The translations under genes were made by a program, and so were the position numbers. From Gemmatimonadota bacterium (GTDB lineage: Bacteria; Gemmatimonadota; Gemmatimonadetes; Gemmatimonadales; GWC2-71-9), in contig QHUB01000010.1 in assembly GCA_003221035.1 (NCBI GenBank), positions 1-64,000 of the forward strand: a stretch of DNA of 64,000 nt, in the 5' to 3' direction. The notes under the pieces were generated by a model. That model saw only the letters and a program-made list of their open reading frames with translations. It made no database searches and was not told where the DNA came from. This document shows positions 18,932 through 28,795 of this stretch, piece after piece. Every line of letters starts with the position of its first letter. Position 1 is the first letter of the stretch.

Positions 18932-19828
18932 CTAATCGGTCAGGAACCGGTGCTGGATGTCGCTATACGCGTCCGTGCGCCGGTCGCGCAAGAACGGCCA
19001 GTGGCGCCGCACTTCCTCCACGCGCGAGAGATCGACTTCGGCCGACAGGAGCGCCTCGTCTTCTCCCGCTTCGGTGACGATGACGCCGAACGGATCGCAT
19101 ACGAACGAGTGGCCCCAGAACGCGATGCCGTCTCCCTGACCGCCGAGCTGCTCGAAGCCCACGCGATTTACGGCCGCGACCCAGCAGCCGTTTGCGATCG
19201 CGTGGCTGCGCTGGATCGTCTTCCACGCGTCGAGCTGCTGTTCGCCGTGCTGCGTTTTCTCCTTCGGATGCCAGCCGATGGCCGTCGGGTACAGCAGGAT
19301 GTTCGCGCCCTGCAACGCGGTAAGCCGCGCGCCCTCCGGATACCACTGATCCCAGCAGATCAGCGTCCCGATCGGTCCGACCTTCGTGTCGAACGCGCGA
19401 AAGCCGAGATCGCCCGGCGTGAAGTAGAATTTTTCGTAGTACGCGGGGTCGTCGGGGATGTGCATCTTGCGGTAGATCCCTTTGACCTTGCCGTCGGCAT
19501 CGATCACGGCGGCGGTGTTGTGGTAGAGTCCGGCGGCGCGTCGCTCGAACAGCGACGCAATGATCACGATGCCGTTCTCTTTGGCGATCTTGCCCAGCGT
19601 TTCCGTGGAGGGGCCAGGCACCGCCTCGGCGAGATCGAACAGCGCATGATCTTCGCGCTGGCCGATGTAATGTGTGCGGAACAGCTCTGGCAGACAGACC
19701 AGCGCCGCGCCCTGCTGCGCGGCCTCGCGAATCCGCGCGACCGCTTTGTCGAGATTGGCCTGCGGATCGTCGCTCATGCTCATTTGCACGAGCCCGATCT
19801 TGAACTTCGACGGCAACGCGGCACTCAT
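18932..19828 (-). CDS. aguB: N-carbamoylputrescine amidase (nitrilase superfamily)
   Basis: LVCLPELFRTHYIGQ (Glu), YRKMHIPDDPAYYEKFYFTPGD (Lys), LICWDQWYPEGAR (Cys). Confidence 0.92.
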   Translation of the reverse strand: MSAALPSKFKIGLVQMSMSDDPQANLDKAVARIREAAQQGAALVCLPELFRTHYIGQREDHALFDLAEAVPGPSTETLGKIAKENGIVIIASLFERRAAGLYHNTAAVIDADGKVKGIYRKMHIPDDPAYYEKFYFTPGDLGFRAFDTKVGPIGTLICWDQWYPEGARLTALQGANILLYPTAIGWHPKEKTQHGEQQLDAWKTIQRSHAIANGCWVAAVNRVGFEQLGGQGDGIAFWGHSFVCDPFGVIVTEAGEDEALLSAEVDLSRVEEVRRHWPFLRDRRTDAYSDIQHRFLTD

Positions 19829-19854
19829 GGGAGGGAAGGCTACTACGAATGTTC

Positions 19855-19871
19855 ACAGGCTGAAAGCCTGT
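19855..19871. repeat. REP-like palindrome ACAGGCT-GAA-AGCCTGT
   Basis: Perfect 7-bp arms in intergenic space, followed by cctgtcg...cgacagg pairing. Confidence 0.6.
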
Positions 19872-19956
19872 CGATCAGAAGGCTTTACTTACCGACAGGA
19901 CGAACCCAGGCTTGGACACATCGTGGGTCTCACTCGATCCCGCCGCACGGCGACTA

Positions 19957-19987
19957 CCGCCACGCTCGCGATTAACGAGCGTGGCGG
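19957..19987 (-). terminator. Hairpin downstream of amtB (ccgccacgctcg-cgattaa-cgagcgtggcgg)
   Basis: 12-bp perfect arms, no clear T-tract. Confidence 0.55.
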
Positions 19988-19990
19988 GAA

Positions 19991-21319
19991 TCATATCGTC
20001 GGCGCCGGCGCGGCTTCCCCGCTGAAGGTCTCCACGACCACGCTGCCACCGAGTGAATTCCCGGCGCCCGCCATCGTGCCGAGGTCGTTGCCGAAGTATG
20101 CCTCTTCGCCGTGCTGGCTCAGATCGAGCCCGGTGGTCTCCTCAGGCAAGTTGGCGCGCGCGCCAATCGTGATGTCCACGAGCTTGAGAATCGCCAACGT
20201 CCCGATGGCGGCAAACGCGATCGTCGCGACGACGGCGAGGAGCTGCACGCCCATCTGACCCGCATTGCCCGCCAGGAGCCCGTCGCCGCCGGCCGGGTTC
20301 ACGAGCTTCGTGGCGAATACCCCGGTGAGCATCGCGCCGGCCACGCCCGCGAGTCCGTGGCAGGAGAAGACGTCGAGCGCGTCGTCGAGCTTGGTCTTCG
20401 ACCGAATCTGGATCGCGGTGTAGCTGACGCCCGCCGCGAGAATGCCGATCACGAGTCCGGAAAGCGGCGTGACATATCCCGCTGCGGGCGTGATGCCGAC
20501 GAGGCCGACGACGAGTCCGGTGGCGGCGCCGACCGCCGTAATCTTGCCGGTCCGGGCGAGGTCGAGACCCGCCCACGTAACCAGAGCGGCGGCGGCGGCC
20601 GTGTTGGTGTTCACGAACGCGAGTGCGGCCAATCCGTTCGCGGCGAGTGCCGAGCCGGCATTGAAGCCGAACCAGCCGAACCAGAGGAGCCCGGCGCCGA
20701 GCAGGACGAGCGGGACGTTGTGCGGCGCGATTGGCACGCGGCGATAATCACGCCGTGGCCCGAGGAACCAGGCGGCCACGAGCGCCGAGACGCCGGCGCT
20801 GATATGCACGACGGTGCCGCCCGCGAAGTCGAGCGCGCCGCGCTTCAGCAGCCAGCCGCCGGAGCCCCAGACCCAGTGCGCGAGCGGATCGTAGATCAAG
20901 GTCGCCCACAAGATGAGGAATGCGATGTAGCCCCGGAAGCGCATTCGCTCCACGATCGCGCCGGAAATGAGCGCGGGCGTGATGATCGCGAACATGCCCT
21001 GGAACATCGCGTGGGCTTGCAGCGGAATCGTCGAGGAATAGGTCGGATTGGGGTCGAGGCCGACGTGATTCAAGCCGAGCCACGACAGGCCGCCCCACAC
21101 CGAATTGCCTGGACCAAACGCGATCGAGTATCCGAACAGCATCCACTGGACGCCGATCACGCCGAGCGCGACGACGCTCATCATCATGGTATTCAGCGCG
21201 TTCTTGGGGCGGACCAACCCGCCGTAAAAGAACGCGAGACCCACGGTCATCAAGAGCACGAGCGCGCTCGACATCAGTACCCAGGCCGTATCCCCCGCCG
21301 AAACCGCTGCTTGCGTCAT
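19991..21319 (-). CDS. amtB: Ammonium transporter
   Basis: FFYGGLVRPKNALNTMMMS...LLWFGWFGFNAGSAL...CHGLAGVAGAMLTGVFA. Confidence 0.95.
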   Translation of the reverse strand: MTQAAVSAGDTAWVLMSSALVLLMTVGLAFFYGGLVRPKNALNTMMMSVVALGVIGVQWMLFGYSIAFGPGNSVWGGLSWLGLNHVGLDPNPTYSSTIPLQAHAMFQGMFAIITPALISGAIVERMRFRGYIAFLILWATLIYDPLAHWVWGSGGWLLKRGALDFAGGTVVHISAGVSALVAAWFLGPRRDYRRVPIAPHNVPLVLLGAGLLWFGWFGFNAGSALAANGLAALAFVNTNTAAAAALVTWAGLDLARTGKITAVGAATGLVVGLVGITPAAGYVTPLSGLVIGILAAGVSYTAIQIRSKTKLDDALDVFSCHGLAGVAGAMLTGVFATKLVNPAGGDGLLAGNAGQMGVQLLAVVATIAFAAIGTLAILKLVDITIGARANLPEETTGLDLSQHGEEAYFGNDLGTMAGAGNSLGGSVVVETFSGEAAPAPTI

Positions 21320-21720
21320 ACCGCACCTCCTATACCGGCCGCGTTGATCGCCGCGCGTTGCACGGCGTCGGCGTTGACGGCGGTCAGAGCGGCGTTGTCT
21401 ACCTCACCGGTGCGAATCCGGACCACTCGTTCGATCGGCTGGATGAAGATCTTGCCGTCGCCGACTTCGCCGGTGCGGGCCGCGGACAGAATCGCCTGCA
21501 CGCACGGCTCGACGAACGGCTCCGAGCAGACCATTTCGATCTTGACCTTCTCGTGGAACTCCATGACGAGCGCGGTCCCGCGATACTGCTCGACCCGCTC
21601 GTGCTCACCGCCGTGCCCGCTGACTCGGCTCACCGTGATGCCGGTGACCCCGGCGCGGAACAGCGCCGCTTTGATTTCGGGAACGCGATCGGGACGGACG
21701 ACTGTCGTGATGAGCTTCAT
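21316..21720 (-). CDS. glnB: P-II nitrogen regulatory protein
   Basis: MKLITTVVRPDRVPEIKAALFRAGVTGITVSRVSGHG...YRGTALVMEFHEKVKIEMV...ARTGEVGDGKIFIQPIERVVRIRTGE. Confidence 0.95.
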   Translation of the reverse strand: MKLITTVVRPDRVPEIKAALFRAGVTGITVSRVSGHGGEHERVEQYRGTALVMEFHEKVKIEMVCSEPFVEPCVQAILSAARTGEVGDGKIFIQPIERVVRIRTGEVDNAALTAVNADAVQRAAINAAGIGGAV

Positions 21721-24700
21721 GCGTGACTCCCCCCTCCAGTCGATTGGAGTTGGACCACAGGTTCGAGCTCCGCCGCACCCGGCTGGGGCGGAGCGACTTT
21801 ACGAAACAGCGGGCGATACGCGTCCCAGTGGGCGATCACGAGCCGCGCGCGGGCGCTGCCGGTCTTGTGGAAGTGCTGCTGGACGAGTTTGCGCACGACG
21901 CGCTCGTCCATCGAGTTCAGGCCCGTGACCGCGACCATTTCGAGATTGCAGTGGGATTCGAGCAGGCCGCGCTCGTCGAGCACATACGCGATGCCGTTGG
22001 ACATCCCGGCCGCGAAGTTGCGGCCCACCGGTCCCAGGACCACGACGATTCCGCCCGTCATGTACTCGCAGCAGTGGTCGCCGGCGCCTTCGATGACGGC
22101 GACCGCGCCAGAATTCCGCACCGCAAACCGGTCGCCGGCGCCCCCCGCGGCAAAGAGCCGTCCGGAGGTGGCGCCATAGAGCGCGGTGTTGCCGAGCAGA
22201 ACGTGAGAACCGGTGACGTACCCGGCGCCGCGGAACGGCCGGATGACGATCTCGCCGCCGCACAGCCCTTTGCCTACGTGATCGTTGGCCTCGCCCTCGA
22301 GATGCAGATGCATGCGCGGCAGCGTGAACGCGCCAAAGCTTTGACCGGCGCTGCCGCGGAAGCGGAGCCGCAGCGGCGTGCCCGGGCCCTGGCTCCCATG
22401 TTCGCGCGCGAGGTCGCCGGCGATGCGCGCGCCGACGGTGAGGTGGTGATTGCCGATGGCGAAGACCTTCGCCGGAGGATCGGGCTGCGCGAGAATCTCG
22501 GCGTCGAGCGACACGATTCCGGGACGCGTATTGCGTTCGACTGTGCGGCGCCGGGATTCGGTCGTACTGGTCGGCGGCGTCAGGATCGCCGAGAGGTCGA
22601 GCAAGCTGGAGCGGGGCGTCTCGCGGCGCTCGACGCGCTCGAGCAGCTCGACCCGCCCGATCAAATCGTCCATCCGCCGCACGCCCAGCGACGCCATGAT
22701 GCGGCGGACGTCCTCGGCGATGAACGTGAAGTAGGCGATGACCTGCTCGGGCGTGCCCTTGAACTTGGCGCGCAGATCGGGCCGCTGGGTGGCGATGCCC
22801 GTTGGGCAGGAATTCAGGTGGCACTGCCGCGCCATCGCGCAGCCCAGCGCCACGACCGTCGCCGTGCCGAACCCGAACGACTCGGCGCCGAGCAGCGCGG
22901 CGATCACGACGTCACGGCCCGTGCGCAGCCCGCCGTCGGTGCGCACTTCGATGCGCTCGCGCAGCTTGTTGCGCATCAGAATCGCCTGCGTCTCGGCGAG
23001 GCCCAGCTCCCAGGGCGAGCCGGCGTGCTTGATCGACGACAGCGGTGAGGCGCCGGTCCCGCCGTTGTGTCCCGAAATCAGGACGTAGTCGGCATACGCC
23101 TTGGCCACGCCCGCGGCGACCGTGCCGACGCCCGCTTCCGCGACGAGCTTCACGCCCACCCGCGCGGTCGGGTTGACCTGCTTCAGATCGTGGATCAGCT
23201 GCGCGAGATCCTCGATCGAGTAAATGTCGTGGTGCGGCGGCGGAGAGATGAGCGAAATGCCCGGAACCGCATGGCGCAGGCGCGCGATGAGGTCCGTGAC
23301 CTTGTGTCCCGGCAGCTGCCCGCCTTCGCCGGGCTTTGAGCCTTGCGCGATCTTGATTTCGAGCTCGTCGGCGCGGACGAGGTACGCGGCGGTGACGCCG
23401 AACCGTCCGGATGCGACCTGCTTGATGCGATTGTCGGCGCGATCGTCATTGGCGCGGGCGACGTATGTGGCGGGATCCTCGCCGCCTTCGCCCGAATTCG
23501 AGCGGGCGTGCATGCGGTTCATCGCGATCGCGAGCATCGTGTGCGCTTCGGGCGACAAGGCGCCAAGCGACATCGCGCTCGAGATGAAGCGGCGCCGAAT
23601 CTCCTCGGCGGGCTCGACTTCCTCGAGTGGTACCGGAGTCTGTGCGCGGAAGTCGAGCAGGTCGCGTGGGCCCGCGGGTGCGCGCGCGCGCGTTCCCTCG
23701 ACGAATCCCGTGTATTCGCCGTGCTGCAGCGCGCGCACGAGCGGCGGCGACCAGCCGTGATCCTCGCCGTCGCGGCGATAGCGCACGCGGCCGTGATCGG
23801 GCAACGGACCCAGGGCGGCACTGTGCCGCGTCAGCACATCTTCGGCGATCTCCGTGAAGCCGATGCCGCCGATGACGGATGCGGTGCCCGTGAAGCAGCG
23901 ATCCATCACCGCGGGGCCGAGGCCGATCGCTTCGAAGATCTGGGCGCCGGCGTACGACTGCAGCGTCGAGATCCCCATCTTCGAAAGAATCTTGAGCAGG
24001 CCCTTCTCGGCCGCGCTGCGGAATTTCTCTGCGGACGACTCTTCGTCGCGCAGGGACTGCATCGCGAGCCAGGGGTGCACGGCCTCCGCACCGTAGCCGA
24101 ACAGCGCCGCGAGATGATGCACATCCCAGGCGTCGCCCGCTTCGGCAACCAGCCCGACGCGAATGCGTTGCCCCGCCTGTACCAGCCGCTGATGGACCGC
24201 ACCGATCGCGAGCAGCATGGGAATGGGCGCGCGCGTCCTGTCGGCATCGCGGTCGCTGATAACCAGGATCGTGGCGCCGCCACCGCGACGCACGGCCGCC
24301 ACGGCATCGCGCGACAGTCGTTCGAGCGCGCGCTCGAGCTCGGCCGGTCCCGCGGCAGCCTCCCAGGTCGCGCTGAGCGTAGCCACTTCGGCACCGCCAA
24401 CGCGGCGCAGTGCGGCCATCTCCTCGGCGAGAAGGACCGGATGCTCGAGCCGGAGCAGGGTCTTGCCGCCCGGGCGCTGCGCCAGCAACGAGCCGCGCCG
24501 GCCCAGGTACATCACCAGCGACATCACGCGTTCCTCGCGCAGCGGATCGATGGCGGGATTGGTCACCTGCGCGAACCGCTGGCGCACGTAGGCGTAAACG
24601 CTCTGCGGCAGCTTGGACAGCGGAGCGATCGGCGTGTCGTCGCCCATGCTCCAGATCGCGTCCTTGCCTTCGGCGGCCATCGGCGAGATCACGAACTTCA

Positions 24701-26132
24701 AGTCTTCGTGGCTGTAGCCGAACGCGTGCTGGCGCGCCGTCAACTCGTCGGGCGGGAGCGCCGGTCCGCGCGGCGCGACTTCGGCCGGGAGCTGGCGAAT
24801 GGCGCGCGCGGTCCAGCGGCGGTATGGACAGCGCTGCGCGACCTCGAGTTTGGCGTCGGCGCTGCGGAGGACGACGTTGCGCAGCGTGTCCACCACCAGC
24901 AGCTCGCCGGGCCCGAGGCGGCCGGACTCCACGACATCGGCAGGATCGAGGTCCACGATTCCGACTTCGGAGCCGGCGACCACGACGTTGTCGCGCGTGA
25001 TCTTGTAGCGGCACGGTCTGAGACCGTTGCGGTCGAGCGCGGAGCCGGCGACCACGCCGTCGCTGAACGCCAGCGCGGCTGGGCCGTCCCACGGTTCCAT
25101 GAGTCCCGCGTGATACTCATAGAAACTCCGCAGAGCCTGCGGCATTTCGGGTACGCGCTCCCATGCTTCGGGCATCAGCATCATCAGCGCGTGCACCGGA
25201 TCGCGGCCCGAGCGAACGAGCAGCTCGAAGGCATTGTCGAGACTCGTCGAGTCGCTGCCGTCGGCCCAGATCACCGGTTTCAAGAGCTTGACCTCTCTTT
25301 CCCACACCGGCGCGGCGAGCGCGGGCTCACGCGCGAGCATCGCATTGCGATTGCCCCACAGCGTGTTGATCTCGCCATTGTGCGCGAGGAGTCGGAACGG
25401 CTGGGCGAGAGGCCAGCTCGGCAGCGTGTTGGTCGAGTAGCGCTGGTGGAACACGGCGATGCCGGTCTCGTACAGCGGCGACTGCAGGTCGGCGTAGAAG
25501 CGGGGCAGCTCGGTCCCGACGAGTAACGCCTTGTACACCACGGTGCGACAGGACAGCGAGCAGACAAAGACCGGGAGTCCCGCTGCGGCGGCGCGGCGCT
25601 CGATCACGCGCCGGGCCAGGTACAGCCGGCGTTCCCATGTCTGCGCGTTGACGGGACCCGATGGAGGTCCAATGAAGATCTGGCGAATGACCGGCTGGCT
25701 CTCCGCCGCGAGCGGGCCGAGCACACTCGCATCGACCGGTACGACGCGCCATCCGAGCACGGACATGCCGAGCGTGACAAGCGCGCTCTCGATCATGTCC
25801 ATCGCGACCCCGAGGCCGCCCCCCTGCCGGGGCAGGAAGAACATGCCCACGGCGACACGCTCGCGCGGGCCGACACCGAGCAGGCGGTGAGGGATCTGCG
25901 TCAGGACGCCGGCGCCGTCGCCGGACTTGTCGTTGGAGGCCGCGCCGCGATGCGCGAGCCGGGCGACGGCCGTGAGCGCCATCGACAGGATGTCCCGGCC
26001 GCGCTCGCCGTCCGCGCGGGCGACGAACCCGACGCCGCAGGCGTCGCGCTCGCGCCAGGGATCGAGCAAACGAAAAGCCCGCTCTGTCTTCGGAGCGGGC
26101 TTAGTGGGCTTGGATTTGGGTTTTCTCTGCAC
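21717..26132 (-). CDS. gltB: Glutamate synthase large subunit
   Basis: ERDACGVGFVA (Cys nucleophile), HNGEINTLWGNRN, FMN/FeS region CHLNSCPTGIATQRPDLR, C-terminal GXGXG-type helix. Confidence 0.96.
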   Translation of the reverse strand: MQRKPKSKPTKPAPKTERAFRLLDPWRERDACGVGFVARADGERGRDILSMALTAVARLAHRGAASNDKSGDGAGVLTQIPHRLLGVGPRERVAVGMFFLPRQGGGLGVAMDMIESALVTLGMSVLGWRVVPVDASVLGPLAAESQPVIRQIFIGPPSGPVNAQTWERRLYLARRVIERRAAAAGLPVFVCSLSCRTVVYKALLVGTELPRFYADLQSPLYETGIAVFHQRYSTNTLPSWPLAQPFRLLAHNGEINTLWGNRNAMLAREPALAAPVWEREVKLLKPVIWADGSDSTSLDNAFELLVRSGRDPVHALMMLMPEAWERVPEMPQALRSFYEYHAGLMEPWDGPAALAFSDGVVAGSALDRNGLRPCRYKITRDNVVVAGSEVGIVDLDPADVVESGRLGPGELLVVDTLRNVVLRSADAKLEVAQRCPYRRWTARAIRQLPAEVAPRGPALPPDELTARQHAFGYSHEDLKFVISPMAAEGKDAIWSMGDDTPIAPLSKLPQSVYAYVRQRFAQVTNPAIDPLREERVMSLVMYLGRRGSLLAQRPGGKTLLRLEHPVLLAEEMAALRRVGGAEVATLSATWEAAAGPAELERALERLSRDAVAAVRRGGGATILVISDRDADRTRAPIPMLLAIGAVHQRLVQAGQRIRVGLVAEAGDAWDVHHLAALFGYGAEAVHPWLAMQSLRDEESSAEKFRSAAEKGLLKILSKMGISTLQSYAGAQIFEAIGLGPAVMDRCFTGTASVIGGIGFTEIAEDVLTRHSAALGPLPDHGRVRYRRDGEDHGWSPPLVRALQHGEYTGFVEGTRARAPAGPRDLLDFRAQTPVPLEEVEPAEEIRRRFISSAMSLGALSPEAHTMLAIAMNRMHARSNSGEGGEDPATYVARANDDRADNRIKQVASGRFGVTAAYLVRADELEIKIAQGSKPGEGGQLPGHKVTDLIARLRHAVPGISLISPPPHHDIYSIEDLAQLIHDLKQVNPTARVGVKLVAEAGVGTVAAGVAKAYADYVLISGHNGGTGASPLSSIKHAGSPWELGLAETQAILMRNKLRERIEVRTDGGLRTGRDVVIAALLGAESFGFGTATVVALGCAMARQCHLNSCPTGIATQRPDLRAKFKGTPEQVIAYFTFIAEDVRRIMASLGVRRMDDLIGRVELLERVERRETPRSSLLDLSAILTPPTSTTESRRRTVERNTRPGIVSLDAEILAQPDPPAKVFAIGNHHLTVGARIAGDLAREHGSQGPGTPLRLRFRGSAGQSFGAFTLPRMHLHLEGEANDHVGKGLCGGEIVIRPFRGAGYVTGSHVLLGNTALYGATSGRLFAAGGAGDRFAVRNSGAVAVIEGAGDHCCEYMTGGIVVVLGPVGRNFAAGMSNGIAYVLDERGLLESHCNLEMVAVTGLNSMDERVVRKLVQQHFHKTGSARARLVIAHWDAYRPLFRKVAPPQPGAAELEPVVQLQSTGGGSHA

Positions 26133-26199
26133 GCTATCGCGCCCCGCCGCTCCCCAATAAGGGTCCGACGTTAATATTGGCCAGCGGGTGCAGCGTATG

Positions 26200-26221
26200 T
26201 TTATGCATTGGTTATCATAAA
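26200..26221. promoter_or_regulatory. AT-rich inverted repeat TTTATG-N10-CATAAA upstream of gltB operon
   Basis: Direct reading in an AT-rich island upstream of gltB ATG (26132). Confidence 0.35.
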
Positions 26222-26259
26222 TATGCGGATAAGTTCGAAATCGCGCAAGGGGGATTTCG

Positions 26260-27348
26260 TCACCGGATCCCGAACGCCACGCGGGTAATCCGCCCGCGCG
26301 GCCCCGTCGCCCAGCAGACGTTGCGCGAGGTACAGCCCACGGCCCAATGGGCCTCGCCGCTCAGGTTGGTCCACGAACGACCGTCGTTCGCCGTCCAGTC
26401 CAGTCCCTTCGGCCCCGCCACCACGTACCCGGGCATCCCCGTGAGCGGTGCGGAGCCGTAGACCGCGCCGCTGAACGTCGGGCGGCTCACCAGAGACCAC
26501 GAGGCGCCGGCATCCCTGGTCACGGCCGCCACGCTGTCGCTGCGGTCATCCGGCTTCAGCAGCCGGCCGCCCAGCGCCATGCCGTGCTGGTCGTCCCGGA
26601 ACGCGAGCGTGGCGACGCCTGTGGCCTCGCCGGACACGATCGGCGTCGTCACGACGGACCAGTGCTGTCCGCGATCGACGGAGCGATAGACGCGTGCCAC
26701 GGGCTCCGTCCCAAACCATGCCCGTGCCTGGCCGTGCACGATCAAGCAGGTGCCGCCGGCCGCGGGCGAGCCTTCTTTCGGCGTGGCCGGCGGCATCCCG
26801 CTCTCCGCGATAGCGCTCCAGTGCTCGCCGTCGCCGGTCTGGATTACCACCATCTTCCCGTGCGCCGCGTCGCTCACCGCAATGCCATGAGTCGCGTCCC
26901 AGAAGCCGAAACAGTCATAGAAGGCCGCGGAATCGCGGTTGATGAATTGCAGTTGCCAGCTCTGGCCGGCATCCGTGGTCTTGTAGATGCGCGAGCTATC
27001 GCCGGGCCCTGCCGCCAGCAGGTACGCAGTGGTGGCACTCACGGCCTCGACATCGCGGAACTGGAGTCCGGAATCGGGGCCGGTCATGGCACCCGGGACC
27101 CACGTGCGGCCGCCGTCGACCGTGCGGACCCAGGTCGCGCGGTGCCCCGAGACCCACACCACGCTGTCATTGACCGCGCTGACCGCCTGCAGGAGTGCCG
27201 TGGTATGGCTCTCCTGCTCGGTGATCGTGGTTCCTACAGGAGCGGAATCACGCGCGGCGCGACTCTGGTGCCCGCAGCTCACGATCAGGATCAAGGGCGT
27301 GAACGAGAGACGCCTCACGACACTTACTGGCCCGCGGGTGGCTGCCAC
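26260..27348 (-). CDS. BNR/Ycf48-like beta-propeller lipoprotein
   Basis: Repeated S/TxDGGxxW motifs (TVDGGRTWV, TTDAGQSWQ, SVDRGQHWS, TRDAGASWS, TANDGRSWT). Confidence 0.85.
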   Translation of the reverse strand: MAATRGPVSVVRRLSFTPLILIVSCGHQSRAARDSAPVGTTITEQESHTTALLQAVSAVNDSVVWVSGHRATWVRTVDGGRTWVPGAMTGPDSGLQFRDVEAVSATTAYLLAAGPGDSSRIYKTTDAGQSWQLQFINRDSAAFYDCFGFWDATHGIAVSDAAHGKMVVIQTGDGEHWSAIAESGMPPATPKEGSPAAGGTCLIVHGQARAWFGTEPVARVYRSVDRGQHWSVVTTPIVSGEATGVATLAFRDDQHGMALGGRLLKPDDRSDSVAAVTRDAGASWSLVSRPTFSGAVYGSAPLTGMPGYVVAGPKGLDWTANDGRSWTNLSGEAHWAVGCTSRNVCWATGPRGRITRVAFGIR

Positions 27349-27710
27349 AGCTCAACTCTATTGCCCTCGGGATCTATGATCCAACCGAACTTGCCGTACT
27401 CCGAGTCTTGGACCTTGTCGTCGACTTTCACACCCTCCGCACGCAGAGCCGCAAGCAACGCGTGCAGGTCGTGCACGCGGTAGTTGATCATGAACGGCGC
27501 CGAGCTGGGCGCGAAGTGCTTCGTGTCCGCTGGAAAGAGGTTCCAGGCCGTCGTGCCCGCTCCCTCGGGGTTTTCGGGACCTTTCCAATCGAATGCGGCG
27601 CCACCCCACGACTGCACATCGATGCCCAGATGGGCCTTGTACCAGGCCCCCAGCGCCTTGGGGTCTTTCGCCTTGAAGAAGATCCCACCAATGCCGGTGA
27701 CTCGCTTCAT
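27324..27710 (-). CDS. VOC family (glyoxalase-like) protein
   Basis: TGIGGIFFKAKDPKALGAWYKAHLGID...DKVQDSEYGKFGWIIDPEGNRVELWQPP. Confidence 0.92.
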   Translation of the reverse strand: MKRVTGIGGIFFKAKDPKALGAWYKAHLGIDVQSWGGAAFDWKGPENPEGAGTTAWNLFPADTKHFAPSSAPFMINYRVHDLHALLAALRAEGVKVDDKVQDSEYGKFGWIIDPEGNRVELWQPPAGQ

Positions 27711-27741
27711 GGTTGCTCCAGTGCTGAAAGGACCAACGCTA

Positions 27742-28795
27742 CTATCCGACGAGAATTGGTTCCGGCGGTTGGCGGTAGCGGTAGGTTTTCCCAGCGTAAT
27801 TGCGGAGGACGATTTCCTTATCAGTGAGCTTGACCACGTACTCCGGCAGCAGCGGAATCTTCCCGCCGCCTCCCGGCGCGTCGATTACGAAATGCGGGAC
27901 GGCCAGGCCGGACGTCCAGCCTCGCAACGCCTGCACGATCTCGAGCCCCTTCTGGACCGTCGTCCGGAAGTGCTCGGCGCCCGCCACCTGGTCACACATA
28001 TAGATGTAGTAGGGACGCACCCGCGCCGTGAGCAGCCGCTGCATCAGCAGCTTCATTATCTCCGGATCGTCGTTCACGCCCTTGAGCAGCACGGTCTGAC
28101 AGCCGAGTGGAATCCCGGCATCGGCGAGCATGCCGAGGGCCTGTACAGCGGCCGGGGTCAGCTCGTCGGGGTGATTGAAGTGGGTGTTGATGTAGAGCGG
28201 ATGGTACCGCTTGAGGATCGCGCAGAGCTCGGGCGTCACCCGTTCGGGCAGGTGGCACGGGACCCGGCTCCCGATCCGCAGCACCTCGAGGTGCGGGATC
28301 GCGCGTAAGCGCTTGCAGATCTCGTCGATGCGGCGGTCTGAGAGGAGGAGGGGATCACCGCCCGACATGATGACGTCGCGGATCTCCTTGTGCTCCTCGA
28401 GATAGCGGAACGCCGATTCGAGCTGCGCCATCGGGATCTTCTCGGGGTCACCGACTTTCCGGCGCCGGGTACAGAAGCGGCAATACGCGGCGCAAACGGG
28501 CGACACCAAAAACAGCGCGCGGTCAGGATAGCGATGCGTGATGTTGGGCACCGGCGAGTTGGCATCCTCGGCCAGCGAATCCACCATCCCGTCGTGGACC
28601 TCGAGCTCCTGCACGGTAGGTACGTACTGCCGCCAGATCGGATCTCCGGGTGACTTGATGAGATCGACCATGGCGGGGGAAATGCGGAACTCGAAATTCT
28701 CGGCGGCCTGGCGGAGCACGCCGATCTCCCCGACGTGCGCCGCGCCGAACCGCGCGGCCAGGGCGTCGAGCGATGCGATGCTTTTCTTACGGAGC
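27742..28795 (-). CDS. KamA/lysine 2,3-aminomutase-family radical SAM protein
   Basis: CAAYCRFCTRRRKVGDPEK radical-SAM motif; IMSGGDPLLLSD; THFNHPDE; PLLPEYVVK. Reading frame stays open upstream of called start as LETWQELLRKKSIASLDALAARFGAAHVGEIGV, so true start overlaps the GNAT stop. Confidence 0.88.

Noticed and set aside
23343-25526. 727-aa plus-strand ORF antisense to gltB
   Set aside because: Arg/His-rich translation with no family motifs; the opposite strand encodes clear glutamate synthase. Typical high-GC shadow ORF.
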